Part shown: piece after piece, positions 33,246 to 42,726 of the stretch
How the letters are laid out: the number at the start of each line of letters is the position of its first letter
How positions within the stretch are numbered: the stretch's first letter is position 1
From: CAYQQU01 sp964419545
GTDB taxonomy: Bacteria; Bacteroidota; Bacteroidia; Chitinophagales; Saprospiraceae
Reading direction: 5' to 3'
Assembly: GCA_964419545.1 (NCBI GenBank)
Contig: CAYQQU010000021.1
Span: 1 to 64,000 of the forward strand
Length of the DNA: 64,000 nt
The notes under the pieces: model-generated
What the model saw: the letters and a program-made list of their open reading frames with translations, nothing else
The model's database searches: none
Told to the model about the DNA's origin: nothing
Made by a program: the position numbers and the translations under genes

Positions 33246-36200
33246 ATGAAGCAATTTTTCTACACTTTAGCATTCTTTGTACTCGTTTCGGCGGCCGGCT
33301 TTTGGGGCTTTTACCAGGCAGGTAGCGCTACTGCGCCGACCACCAAGCCTTCCAAGCAGCAACGCATCGAAGAGGTGATCGAAGACGAGCGCCGGCGCAC
33401 CCAGGACCCGGCGCTGGGACGCCCGACGCCCGAAGCCCTCATCGGCGCATTGCGCGAGACGCGACGCCTGCAGCGGCGTTACGCGGAGGAGTACGGCCGT
33501 AACGACCTGGCGGCCGCCCGTTTTCGCGAGCACGGCCCCAACAATATCGGCGGCCGCACGCGTGTCATCCTCATCGATGAAAACGATCCCGATCGCAACC
33601 GCATCTTCGCCGGCGGCGTTTCCGGCGGATTGTGGTATACGGAAGACGCCGGCGCGGACCAACCGGTCTGGCAAAAAGTAAACGACTACCTGGATAATAT
33701 TTGTATCGGCGCGCTTGCCCAGGATCCCGACGATCCGCAGATCATGTACATGGGCACCGGCGAGGTCTACGCCGGCATTCCCGGGCTGGCCCTGTTCAAA
33801 TCCTATGACGGTGGCTATACCTGGGAGTTGCTGCCCGCTACCCTGAACGGCAATTTCCAGTTTACCCAGGCGCTTTTTGTACATCCGGAAACGGGCGATA
33901 TCTACGCCGGCGCCGATACGGGCCTGTGGCGCAGTGAAGACGGCGGCGCCAGCTGGGAGCGTGTACTATTGGCTTTTATCGACGACATAGAATACTCCGA
34001 CCTCGTCAATACCCTTTACGTCTCTACCAACAACCAGGTTTTTAAGTCGGCCACCGGTGATTCCGGCGACTGGACGCGCCTTTCCGGGCCGGGCAACGGC
34101 TTCATGACCAGCGTGAGCCGGGTGGAGATCGCCATTACCAAAACTACGCCGGTGCAGATCTACGCAGTGGGCAACCGGGGCGGCGACGGCACGGAGGTCT
34201 ACCAGCTCGTCGACGCCCCCGGCTTCAACTGGTCGAAGCGCTCGGCGCCCCTCGACCTCAACGGCGTCAACTTCACGCGCGGCCAGGGCGGCTACGACCT
34301 GGAGATCGCCGTAGACCCGCGCAATCCGCAGCGCATCTTCCTCGGCGGGATCGACCTCTACCTCTCCAATAACGGCGGGCTGGGCTGGCAACAGATTTCC
34401 CTTTGGACGGGCGGTCCGCTCCAGTTCGTCCACGCCGACCAGCATCTGGTCATCTTCGACGAAGAGAATCCGCAGATCATGTACTTCGGCAACGACGGCG
34501 GCGTCTTCCGGACGGTCAACGGGTCGGTCGATATTTATCCCATCAATACTGAATACAACGTCACCCAGTTCTACGCCGGCGCCATCCACCCGGAAGCGGG
34601 CCGGAACTACCTGATCGGCGGCACCCAGGATAACGGCTCCCTGCAGATCGACGGGCCCGGCATTCAAAGCGGACGCGAAGTGCTCGGCGGCGACGGTTTT
34701 TACTGCCACATCGACGAAGACGAACCGAATATTCAGATGGTGTCCCTGTATTTCGCCGCTTACTCCCTGTCCAATGACGGCGGGCAGTCTTTCGGCGGGG
34801 GCGCCAGTTTTAACGGCCGCTTTGTCAGCCCCTCCGATTACGACAGCAAGAACAACATCCTCTATTCCCAAACCAATGAGGGCGACTTTTACCGCTGGGA
34901 GATCAATAACGGCGCTTCTCAGCTGGTGGACGTGGTAGGTGAAAACCTTTCCCTTTCGACCGTCAAAGTAGATCCGACCGTAGACAACCGCATTTACATC
35001 GGCACCTTCAGCGGCACGATCGTCCGGATCGATGACGCCCATACCGGCGCTTCGGTCGACGGCGTACGCCTGGCTTCCCTGACGGGCACCATCGGCAGCA
35101 TCGACGTCGACAGCAGCGATTCGCAGCACCTCCTGGTTACCGTATCCAACTACGGTGTGACCAGCGTCTACGAAAGCATGGACGGCGGGGAGAATTGGAT
35201 CGGACACGAGGGCAACCTGCCCAATATCCCGGTGCGCTGGGGCATCTTCAACCCCAAAGACAACAATTCGGCGATGATCGCCACCGAGCTGGGCGTCTGG
35301 GTGACCAAAGCGTTGGCCGGCGAAGATACCGAATGGATACCGCCCATGCCCAACCGCGGCATTCCCCTGGTGCGCACGACTATGCTGCGACGGCGCCGTT
35401 CCGACCGCGTCATCATGGCGTCCACTTACGGCAGAGGACTTTTTACCACCGACGTCTTTGCCGATCCGCGCGCCCGTCTCGATGCGCCGGCGATCAGCTA
35501 CGAAGACGCTCAGATCCTGTTCCGGGGCGACGCCTCGACGAATGCGACCACCTATTTTTGGGATTTCGGCGACGGCGCCACCGATACCCTGGAGAACGTA
35601 CGGCACAGCTTCGATAATTTCGGCACTTATTCCGTGCAGCTGACCGTAAACAATACCCTGACCGACCAGAAAGACATAAAAGTACTGCCCGACCGGCCGC
35701 TACCCTATACGGCGGAGTCGGAAGCCTACGGCGGCAATTTCGACAATCATCCCGAGGATTACGGCGTGGAGACGCTCTCCGGCTCCAGCTTCGAGCGGGG
35801 AAGCTCACCGATCAACGGCAAAGGCGGAACCCATAGCGGGCAGAACGCTTTCGTGCTCGGACTGGAAGAGGAGTTCTACCAGCCCAATACCCACACCATG
35901 CTCTATCTGCCCAATTACGATTTCTCGGAAGAGACGATCTACGAATTCAGTTTCTGGGGCAAATACCAGATCCACCAGGGCTTTGACGGCCTGCGGGTCG
36001 AGTATTCCACCGACCGGGGGGAAACCTGGCAGTTGCTGGGCGACCAGCGGGAGGGGTGGTACAATTTCACCAACACCAATGCCGATCAGGCCGTCTGGCC
36101 CGTAGGTACGCCCTACTTCACCGGCGCCGCCTTCGAATGGACCAAATACCGCCTGAACGTGAGCTTCCTGGCCGGGAAGGAAGACGTGGCCTTCCGTTTT

Positions 36201-36854
36201 GTCTTTAAAGGCGACGCCTTCGGCAACTACATCGGCGTAGCGATCGACGATGTGGAGATCACCAAATACGACGGCCTGCCGGAAACCGAGCTCATCCGGT
36301 TCGACGGCGAATACAGCAGCCCCGAAGAGATCACCATTAACTGGAATACCGTGCCCGAGTTCAAATGCGTCCGCTTCGAACTGGAGCAGTCGCTCAACGG
36401 TCGCGATTTCGAACGCCTGGAATCCATCCCGGCAGCGGGCGGCACCAGTGGAGAACTGCAAACGTACGCTACTACCTTTCTGGCGCAGCGCAGCTTGTAT
36501 TTCTTCCGGCTGAAGGTCGTCAATGAAGACCCCGCCACTGATTATTCCTACGAGTTTTACTCCAATACCATCGTACTGCGTCGCAATACCCAGGGAACGG
36601 AAGTGTATCGTATCTTTCCCAATCCTTTTACTACGCGCATCGAGTTGACGTTCAACAACGTGCTGGAAAGGCCCGCCCCTTACGTACTGTACGACGCGGC
36701 CGGTCGGATGATCCAGGAGGGTATCCTGCCCGCCGAGACGGTATACGGTTCCTTTGACGTACGCCCGGATCTGCCGTTCGGAACGTACCTCCTGACCGTC
36801 GACATCGATGGGGAGGACCTGCAGACTTTCATGCTGCAAGGAGGGGCGAGATAA
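33246..36854 (+). CDS. VPS10/sortilin-like beta-propeller surface protein with PKD and T9SS type A domain (first paralogue)
   Basis: A 1,202-residue exported protein. After a hydrophobic signal or anchor (residues 4-23) and a basic helix, the block NIGGRTRVILIDENDPDRNR begins a long beta-propeller with BNR/VPS10-type repeats (SGGLWYTED, FKSYDGGYTWE, WRSEDGGASWE), including a TQFYAGAIHPEAG...GGTQDNGSL motif. A PKD domain follows (ATTYFWDFGDGATDTLENVR), then a jelly-roll domain (EFSFWGKYQIHQGFDGLRV) and a T9SS type A tail (VYRIFPNPFTTRIELTFNN, FGTYLLTVDIDGEDLQ). Ligand unknown. The paralogue at 37198 follows in the same direction. Confidence 0.85.
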   Translation: MKQFFYTLAFFVLVSAAGFWGFYQAGSATAPTTKPSKQQRIEEVIEDERRRTQDPALGRPTPEALIGALRETRRLQRRYAEEYGRNDLAAARFREHGPNNIGGRTRVILIDENDPDRNRIFAGGVSGGLWYTEDAGADQPVWQKVNDYLDNICIGALAQDPDDPQIMYMGTGEVYAGIPGLALFKSYDGGYTWELLPATLNGNFQFTQALFVHPETGDIYAGADTGLWRSEDGGASWERVLLAFIDDIEYSDLVNTLYVSTNNQVFKSATGDSGDWTRLSGPGNGFMTSVSRVEIAITKTTPVQIYAVGNRGGDGTEVYQLVDAPGFNWSKRSAPLDLNGVNFTRGQGGYDLEIAVDPRNPQRIFLGGIDLYLSNNGGLGWQQISLWTGGPLQFVHADQHLVIFDEENPQIMYFGNDGGVFRTVNGSVDIYPINTEYNVTQFYAGAIHPEAGRNYLIGGTQDNGSLQIDGPGIQSGREVLGGDGFYCHIDEDEPNIQMVSLYFAAYSLSNDGGQSFGGGASFNGRFVSPSDYDSKNNILYSQTNEGDFYRWEINNGASQLVDVVGENLSLSTVKVDPTVDNRIYIGTFSGTIVRIDDAHTGASVDGVRLASLTGTIGSIDVDSSDSQHLLVTVSNYGVTSVYESMDGGENWIGHEGNLPNIPVRWGIFNPKDNNSAMIATELGVWVTKALAGEDTEWIPPMPNRGIPLVRTTMLRRRRSDRVIMASTYGRGLFTTDVFADPRARLDAPAISYEDAQILFRGDASTNATTYFWDFGDGATDTLENVRHSFDNFGTYSVQLTVNNTLTDQKDIKVLPDRPLPYTAESEAYGGNFDNHPEDYGVETLSGSSFERGSSPINGKGGTHSGQNAFVLGLEEEFYQPNTHTMLYLPNYDFSEETIYEFSFWGKYQIHQGFDGLRVEYSTDRGETWQLLGDQREGWYNFTNTNADQAVWPVGTPYFTGAAFEWTKYRLNVSFLAGKEDVAFRFVFKGDAFGNYIGVAIDDVEITKYDGLPETELIRFDGEYSSPEEITINWNTVPEFKCVRFELEQSLNGRDFERLESIPAAGGTSGELQTYATTFLAQRSLYFFRLKVVNEDPATDYSYEFYSNTIVLRRNTQGTEVYRIFPNPFTTRIELTFNNVLERPAPYVLYDAAGRMIQEGILPAETVYGSFDVRPDLPFGTYLLTVDIDGEDLQTFMLQGGAR

Positions 36855-36905
36855 ACAGATAGCGGGCGCCACTGTCCCTTACCCGGGGCTCGGATGCCCA
36901 GCGAT

Positions 36906-36952
36906 CAGCACCATCACCTACCGGCCTATCCGGGCGATGGTGCTGGTTTTTT
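36906..36952 (+). terminator. Intrinsic terminator of the first propeller gene
   Basis: CAGCACCATC (36906-36915) pairs with GATGGTGCTG (36936-36945), followed by G and six Ts. It separates the two paralogues, so they are not one simple operon. Confidence 0.8.
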
Positions 36953-37007
36953 ACCCGGATTATTTATGGGTTCTTCGCAATAAATGAATCCATGAATAAC
37001 TGGGGTT
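36953..37007. repeat. Short derivative of the ACCCGGATTATT repeat
   Basis: ACCCGGATTATTTATGGGTTC (near 36953-36973) faces GAATCCATGAATAACTGGGGT (near 36986-37006). These are the two terminal inverted repeats of the family with the ~130-base interior replaced by 12 bases. Confidence 0.75.
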
Positions 37008-37197
37008 AAGTAAGGGGACAAAATGGAGGCGCTTCGATTCGACAAACGGCTCCGGTGAAAAATCCATATTTTCGGGCGTCCTTTCGAAAAGCACCGGTTT
37101 TTGCCTCGCGGCAGACCGGAAACCCTCAATCAAATGAGAACCTTCTTTTTGCATGAATGTTAATTTTTGAAAACGCATCCGTAAAACCTTTCCGTTT

Positions 37198-40100
37198 ATG
37201 AAGAGACATATACTTATCCTGATTCCCGTATTTTTAGTTTTCGTTGCGCTGGCCTGGACGGCCCAGACCTATCTGACGGAGCGTCCGGCCGAGCCGGCAG
37301 AAGCTTTCGAAACCGAAGAGGAAGAAGGGGATAAAGCAAAAAGCATCGAGTTCGCCTTCCGCGACAACTTCCTACGCACCCTCGATCCTGCCTTGGGTTA
37401 TCCACCTTACCAAAAGATGATAGAAGTGGTGCAGGAAACCCGGCAGCGGCAACGCGCCTATTATAACCTCGCCCAACGCAACGGCGAGCTGGATGACGTA
37501 CGCTGGCGCGAGCGGGGGCCCATCAACATCGGTGGGCGCACCCGGGTCATTCTGATCGACGAACGCGATCCGGACCGGAACAAAATATGGGCGGGCAGCG
37601 TTTCGGGAGGGCTCTGGTACACCGAAGACATCACCGCCGACCCGCCGCAGTGGATACAGGTAGACGATTTTATGGAAAACCTGGCCGTCACGGCGCTGGT
37701 GCAAGATCCCTTTAATCCGGAGATCATGTACCTGGGCACCGGTGAGGGCAACGGCAACTTCGACGCCGTCCGCGGCGTGGGGATCTTCAAATCCGTCGAC
37801 GGCGGGCTGAGCTGGTCGATATTGCCGTCTACGCGCAACAGCAATTTTTATTACACCCAGAAGATGCTGATCCATCCGCAGACCGGCGACCTTTACGCAG
37901 CTACTCGTTCTGGCCTGCGCCGCAGTCAGGACGGCGGCGCCACCTGGACGCTGGTGCTCGGTTCATCGGTCGGCTTTGCCAACGATTTCTTCTTCGATAT
38001 CGAATATACCGGCGAGAATACCAATATTCTTTACGCCAGCAACGCCAATTCTGTTTTCCGTTCCGGCAGCGGCGATCCGAACGACTGGGAAAACCTCACC
38101 GGTTTCGGTTCGAACTTTCCGACCGGCCTGCGCCGGGTAGAGATCGCCATCGCCCCTTCCAGCCCCAACGTACTGTACATGATCGGGTCTAACGCCAACG
38201 GCAGCGCCACCCGGGTATACTCCACCTTCAATGGCGGGCAGACCTGGCAGGCGCGTTCGCTTCCCGACAACGTGATCGAGAACTTTTCCGGTGGCAACGG
38301 TCAGGCCTGGTACGACCTGGAGATCGTGGTCGACCCTGAAGATCCGAATCACGTCATCACCGGGGCGGTCACCATGCGGCGTTCCCTCGACGGCGGGGTG
38401 ACCTGGATCTTGTTCGCCCCGCAGACCCACGTCGATCACCACCGCATCATCTTTGATCCCGAGCGCCCCAATATCATCTATAACGGCAATGACGGCGGCA
38501 TTTACCGCATTGTCAACATCACCAACGTGGAGGATAAGAACTTCGGCTACAACGTCACGCAATTCTACGCCGGGGCCATCCATCCCGAAGCCGGCAGCAA
38601 CTACATCCTGGGGGGTACGCAGGATAACAACTCGCTGCAGATGACCGAGTTCGGCATCTCCAGCGGGCGCTCGGTGCGCGGCGGCGACGGTTTTGCCTGC
38701 CATATCGACGAAGACGAACCGAATATACAGATGGTTTCTTCGCAGTTCGGCAATTACGGCTTATCGCTGAACGGCGGCGATTCCTTCAGCGGTGGCGTGA
38801 GCCTGAACGGCGGGTTTTACAACCCATCGGACTACGACAGCGAGTCGAATATGATGTATGCCCAGACCTTTGACGGCGACTTCTACCGCTGGAATGTAAA
38901 TACCGGGGCGCTGACGTTGGTGGACGTGCCGGGCGAGGACCTTTCCGTGTCCACGGTGCACGTCGATCCGAACGTTTCCAACCGCGTCTATTTCGGCGTC
39001 GGCGGCGGGCGCATTTACCGGGTGGATAACGCCAACACGGGAGCGGTTGCCAACGACTTCACCGAACTCAATCCGCCTGTCGGGGGCACCGTATCCAGCG
39101 TCGATGTCGAACTGGGCGATCCCGACCACCTGTTGGTCACCGTCTCCAACTTCGGCGTGCCCAGCGTATGGGAAAGCAAAGACGGCGGACAGACCTGGAC
39201 GGCGCACGAAGGCAACTTGCCCGATATGCCGGTACGCTGGGGGATCTTCAATCCCAATGACAATACTTCGGCTATGATCGCTACCGAAGCCGGCGTATGG
39301 GCGACCGACCAGCTGGCCGGTCCCAACACAGAATGGCTGCCTCCGGCGCCGGGCCGCGGTACGCCCCTGGTGCGCGTCGATATGCTGCAATTGCGCCGCT
39401 CCGATAAGGTGGTGCTGGCCGCCACCCACGGCCGGGGTATGTTCACGACGGATGTTTTTTCGGACGCCGCAGTGCGGATGGGCTTGCCCAACATCGCCTA
39501 CACCCAGGCGCCGGTGCTCTTCGCCGGCGAATTGTCGACCGGTGCTTCTTCTTATTTCTGGGAACTGGGCGACGGCACTACTTCCACCGAGGAAAACGTG
39601 ACGCACGTATACGAGAACTTCGGAACCTACCCCGTCACCCTGACGATCAATGACGAACTTACTGTCGATTCCACTATAAAAGTACTGCCGGACCAAACGC
39701 TGCCCTATATTCCGGACGCGGAGGCGTATGCCGGTGATTTTGAGCGCAGCCCGGAACAGTACGGCGCCGACAATATCACCGGCTCGCCGCTGGTGCGCGG
39801 TCAGTCGATGTTTTTCGGGAAAAACGGTACGCAGAGCGGGGAAAACGCCTATGTGCTGGCGCCGGAGGATGAATTTTACGCGCCCAATACCCGGGCGGCG
39901 CTTTACCTGCCCAACTTTGATTTTTCGGACGAGACGATCTACGAGTTCAGCTTCTGGGCCAACCTGCGCATCCACGACGGGTTCGACGGCCTGCGCGTAG
40001 AGTATTCCACCGACCGCGGCCAAAGCTGGCAGCAGCTGGGTACGGCCGATGCCCCCAACTGGTACAACTATGCCAACAATAACCTGGATCAGGCGGCATG

Positions 40101-40854
40101 GGAAGAAGGGACTTCCTACTTTACCGGCAGCAACGGCGGCTGGACGCAGTATGCGCTCAACGTCAGCTTCCTGGCCGGGCAGCCGGACGTAGCTTTCCGA
40201 TTCGTCTTCCGCTCCGATAACTTCGGCAACCATACCGGCTTCGCCATCGACGACGTTCAGATCACCAAATTTGAGGGCGAACTGGCAACCAGGCTGCTGA
40301 AATTCGAAGGGGAATACACCGGCCCGGAAACGATCACGATCGACTGGACGACCGAACCGGAGTACAAGTGTGTACGTTTTGAGCTAATGCGTTCCACCGA
40401 CGGCCGCAACTTCGAGCTGATCGAAACGCTGCCGGCCACCGGTGGTACGACGGCCAATCTGCAGAGCTACCTCTACGATGATTTCGCACAGCGCAACCTG
40501 TATTTTTACCAGCTGAAAGTGATCAACGAAGATCCGGATATCGATTATTCGTTCGTATTCGAATCGCCGGTCATCGTCGTGCGTCGCAACATCGAAGGAA
40601 CCGACGTGCTGCGCCTTTTCCCGAACCCGTTCGATGACCGCATCGAGGTAACCTTCAACAACCTGCTGGAAGATGCGGTCGACTACGCGCTGTATGATAT
40701 TACCGGCCGACTGTTGCAGGAAGGCCGGATCGAGCCCGACCTGGTTTTCGGCAGCATTCAGACCGGCGGCAACCTGGCGTACGGTACTTACATTCTGGTG
40801 TTGGATATCGAGGGTGAGGAAAAGACCTTCAAGCTGGTGGGTGGCGGCCGGTAA
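37198..40854 (+). CDS. VPS10/sortilin-like beta-propeller surface protein with PKD and T9SS type A domain (second paralogue)
   Basis: A 1,218-residue paralogue of the preceding gene, with the same order: hydrophobic N-terminus (residues 3-23), acidic linker (EAFETEEEEGDK), propeller beginning NIGGRTRVILIDERDPDRNK, repeats (SGGLWYTED, FKSVDGGLSWS, RRSQDGGATWT), TQFYAGAIHPEAG with GGTQDNNSL, a PKD domain (SSYFWELGDGTTSTEENV), a jelly-roll domain (EFSFWANLRIHDGFDGLRV) and a T9SS type A tail (VLRLFPNPFDDRIEVTFNN). The block near residue 700 (PVRWGIFNPNDNTSAMIATE) is nearly identical in both. Tandem duplication followed by divergence is the simplest reading. Confidence 0.85.
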   Translation: MKRHILILIPVFLVFVALAWTAQTYLTERPAEPAEAFETEEEEGDKAKSIEFAFRDNFLRTLDPALGYPPYQKMIEVVQETRQRQRAYYNLAQRNGELDDVRWRERGPINIGGRTRVILIDERDPDRNKIWAGSVSGGLWYTEDITADPPQWIQVDDFMENLAVTALVQDPFNPEIMYLGTGEGNGNFDAVRGVGIFKSVDGGLSWSILPSTRNSNFYYTQKMLIHPQTGDLYAATRSGLRRSQDGGATWTLVLGSSVGFANDFFFDIEYTGENTNILYASNANSVFRSGSGDPNDWENLTGFGSNFPTGLRRVEIAIAPSSPNVLYMIGSNANGSATRVYSTFNGGQTWQARSLPDNVIENFSGGNGQAWYDLEIVVDPEDPNHVITGAVTMRRSLDGGVTWILFAPQTHVDHHRIIFDPERPNIIYNGNDGGIYRIVNITNVEDKNFGYNVTQFYAGAIHPEAGSNYILGGTQDNNSLQMTEFGISSGRSVRGGDGFACHIDEDEPNIQMVSSQFGNYGLSLNGGDSFSGGVSLNGGFYNPSDYDSESNMMYAQTFDGDFYRWNVNTGALTLVDVPGEDLSVSTVHVDPNVSNRVYFGVGGGRIYRVDNANTGAVANDFTELNPPVGGTVSSVDVELGDPDHLLVTVSNFGVPSVWESKDGGQTWTAHEGNLPDMPVRWGIFNPNDNTSAMIATEAGVWATDQLAGPNTEWLPPAPGRGTPLVRVDMLQLRRSDKVVLAATHGRGMFTTDVFSDAAVRMGLPNIAYTQAPVLFAGELSTGASSYFWELGDGTTSTEENVTHVYENFGTYPVTLTINDELTVDSTIKVLPDQTLPYIPDAEAYAGDFERSPEQYGADNITGSPLVRGQSMFFGKNGTQSGENAYVLAPEDEFYAPNTRAALYLPNFDFSDETIYEFSFWANLRIHDGFDGLRVEYSTDRGQSWQQLGTADAPNWYNYANNNLDQAAWEEGTSYFTGSNGGWTQYALNVSFLAGQPDVAFRFVFRSDNFGNHTGFAIDDVQITKFEGELATRLLKFEGEYTGPETITIDWTTEPEYKCVRFELMRSTDGRNFELIETLPATGGTTANLQSYLYDDFAQRNLYFYQLKVINEDPDIDYSFVFESPVIVVRRNIEGTDVLRLFPNPFDDRIEVTFNNLLEDAVDYALYDITGRLLQEGRIEPDLVFGSIQTGGNLAYGTYILVLDIEGEEKTFKLVGGGR

Positions 40855-40863
40855 GAGAAGTAA

Positions 40864-40977
40864 ATGAACTGATTTGAATGTATAACAAATGGGGGGCAAT
40901 ATGAATTCTCGATCGAGAGCTATGCTGGATCATTCTCCGGGATGCCTCTGAAATATTATACACTCAAATCAGTTCAT
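40864..40977. repeat. 114-bp inverted-repeat element
   Basis: ATGAACTGATTTGAATGTATAA (40864-40885) is the near-exact reverse complement of TTATACACTCAAATCAGTTCAT (40956-40977), with one mismatch over 22 bases. The interior is not coding. It lies just after the stop of the second propeller gene. It may be a MITE or part of the terminator. Confidence 0.65.
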
Positions 40978-40998
40978 CATTAAATCTAGCGACAGCAA

Positions 40999-41056
40999 AG
41001 TAAGAATGGATCGTCCGACCAATTGCCGAAAGCGATCGGTCGGACGATTATCTTAC
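40999..41056. terminator. Long hairpin between convergent genes
   Basis: GTAAGA and TCGTCCGACC pair with GGTCGGACGA and TCTTAC around CCGAAAG, giving a stem of roughly 20 base pairs with a small bulge. It lies between the propeller gene and the convergent desaturase; the desaturase stop (41053) is inside its right arm. Confidence 0.65.
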
Positions 41057-42114
41057 GCCGCCATCTTCATCCGGGCGGGGATAGGGGAAGTGCGACGCTT
41101 CAACAGGGCGATCGCTTCTTTTTCCGAACTGAACATACCGTCGATATTGACGAGATGGCTGGCCAGCACGTCGTAGCGTTTACGCATCAGCAGTACGAAA
41201 ACCTGCAGGAAGTCCAGCCCGTCGAAGATCAGCGCCTGGTTCTGGGCGTAGCTTTCCTTATTGTTCAGCAGGTGGCTGGGGTGTTCCGTCCAGTGCATAT
41301 TCGGGCGGATGTGGTGGCTGATGTGATAGCCGTCGTTCCAGCACTTGTGGTTGTACTTGACGTTGATACAGGTAATGCTGCTTTTGTAGAGGTTATCCGG
41401 CTCGTCGGGGTCGACGAAGGAGTGTTGCGACCAGTTGCCCATCATAGTGATGAAGCGGAAAATCAGGAACGGCAGGATGAAGACCACCAGGGTAGCCGGG
41501 AAATTAATCAGACTGAGGGCGATGACCATCAGGTAGAAAGAGATCTCGCCGGCCAGGATACGCGTCAGGAAATGCTTGCGATTGCGCTTTTGGTGGTACC
41601 GATACAGTTCGAAGAGGCCCACAAAAAAGAAAGACCAGAAATAACGCATAAACTCGTTGAAGTCATCCCGCTGGTACCCCATTGTGCTGCTTTCGTCTTC
41701 TTCTAGATTGTTTTCCGCGTGGTGCATCCCGATGTGGTGAACGAAGTACGTTTCCGGCGTATGTCCGAAAAAAGGCGCCACGATCCACGGGAGATAATAA
41801 TTCAGGGCGTGGTATTCTTTTTTAAAGAAGGGGCGATGGCTGGTGCAATGCAGCATCAGACCAAAAGGCCCTTTGAAATAGAGGTTGTTGAGGTAGAGGT
41901 AGACGATGGCTACCACCCACCAGATCCATCCCGATAAGAAAAAAAGCAGAATGCCGGGAATCATCATCAGAAAAGTGATCCGCAGCGTCAGATAAATGAA
42001 GGGCAGGTCTCTTTCATCCCGGATCAGACCGAGAAAAAAACGATCCAATGCATGATAGTGGTCCTTTGTGCTCGACATTGGGTCCGTAATGGAAATCTGT
42101 CCAAAATCTTTCAT
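41053..42114 (-). CDS. Membrane fatty acid desaturase-family protein
   Basis: A 353-residue integral-membrane di-iron protein. Histidine boxes: HCTSHR near residue 90, HHIGMHHAENN near 127 and NDGYHISHHIRPNMHW near 262. These are the three boxes of the FA_desaturase family, with about four membrane helices between them (YLTLRITFLMMIPGILLFFL, FYLMVIALSLINFPATLVV). It may act on acyl lipids, but hydroxylases and ketolases share the fold. Single gene; ATG at 42114. Confidence 0.88.
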   Translation of the reverse strand: MKDFGQISITDPMSSTKDHYHALDRFFLGLIRDERDLPFIYLTLRITFLMMIPGILLFFLSGWIWWVVAIVYLYLNNLYFKGPFGLMLHCTSHRPFFKKEYHALNYYLPWIVAPFFGHTPETYFVHHIGMHHAENNLEEDESSTMGYQRDDFNEFMRYFWSFFFVGLFELYRYHQKRNRKHFLTRILAGEISFYLMVIALSLINFPATLVVFILPFLIFRFITMMGNWSQHSFVDPDEPDNLYKSSITCINVKYNHKCWNDGYHISHHIRPNMHWTEHPSHLLNNKESYAQNQALIFDGLDFLQVFVLLMRKRYDVLASHLVNIDGMFSSEKEAIALLKRRTSPIPARMKMAA

Positions 42115-42379
42115 GAGGTAATGGTTTAATAAAAAATGGATGGTTAACGGTTATGATACAAGACACATTTGTTTGCAAGCTTTCGATGGCGTCGGTGTGA
42201 AGACGGTCCGAATCTGGTTTAATCGGGAGGGTTGAACTTTTTATCAATCTATTTGAGTGCGTGAAGGTACGGAAAAATGCGAGTCTACCCGAAAGAACAA
42301 AAGAGCAAATGGGGAGTGACCAAGATCACGCAAAAAAAATTACGGTCGCATTACATTGCACCGGTAAAAATGAAAGACG

Positions 42380-42694
42380 ATGTTTGAATGGATAAAAAAA
42401 TTGCTGGGCGGCGAGGAAGCGCCTGATTATCAGGCGCTACTGAAAGAGGGCGCGTTGTTGCTCGACGTGCGCACCCCGGGAGAGTTCCGGTCCGGCGCCT
42501 TGCCCAAAGCCCAGAATATCCCGCTCCAGGAACTGGATCAGCGGATCAAGCAGATTAAAAAGAAGAACCGGCCGGTGGTCGCTTACTGCCAGAGCGGCCG
42601 CCGAAGCGGCATGGCGGTCAAGCTCCTGCGTCGCCAGGGAGTGGAAGCTTACAACGGCGGCGGCATCGGCATGCTGCGGCGCAGGCTCAGCTAG
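42380..42694 (+). CDS. Single-domain rhodanese
   Basis: A 104-residue protein with one rhodanese domain: ALLLDVRTPGEFRSGALPKA, then the active loop CQSGRRS with the catalytic cysteine, and the closing GVEAYNGGGIGML. Rhodaneses move sulfane sulfur; single-domain forms often serve in sulfur relay or stress responses. Its stop codon TAG is the first part of the repeat-like hairpin at 42692. Confidence 0.9.
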   Translation: MFEWIKKLLGGEEAPDYQALLKEGALLLDVRTPGEFRSGALPKAQNIPLQELDQRIKQIKKKNRPVVAYCQSGRRSGMAVKLLRRQGVEAYNGGGIGMLRRRLS

Positions 42695-42722
42695 CCCGGA
42701 TTATGAATTGTAACCCGGGCTA
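42692..42722. terminator. Repeat-derived hairpin at the rhodanese stop codon
   Basis: TAGCCCGG pairs with CCGGGCTA around ATTATGAATTGTAAC, followed by ATTTT. The left arm AGCCCGGATTAT matches the ACCCGGATTATT repeat end, so a mini-repeat appears to act as terminator between convergent genes. It overlaps the rhodanese stop codon. Confidence 0.65.
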
Positions 42723-42726
42723 ATTT

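Larger units (their letters stand above)
36855..37197. other. 343-bp spacer between paralogues
   Basis: It holds a terminator (36906-36952), a short ACCCGGATTATT repeat derivative (36953-37007) and the upstream region of the second paralogue. No gene is supported. Confidence 0.7.

Noticed and set aside
33966..35606. 546-codon minus-strand open frame inside the first propeller gene
   Set aside because: The opposite strand is a clear T9SS propeller gene with a signal peptide and sorting tail; this frame has no homology or start context.
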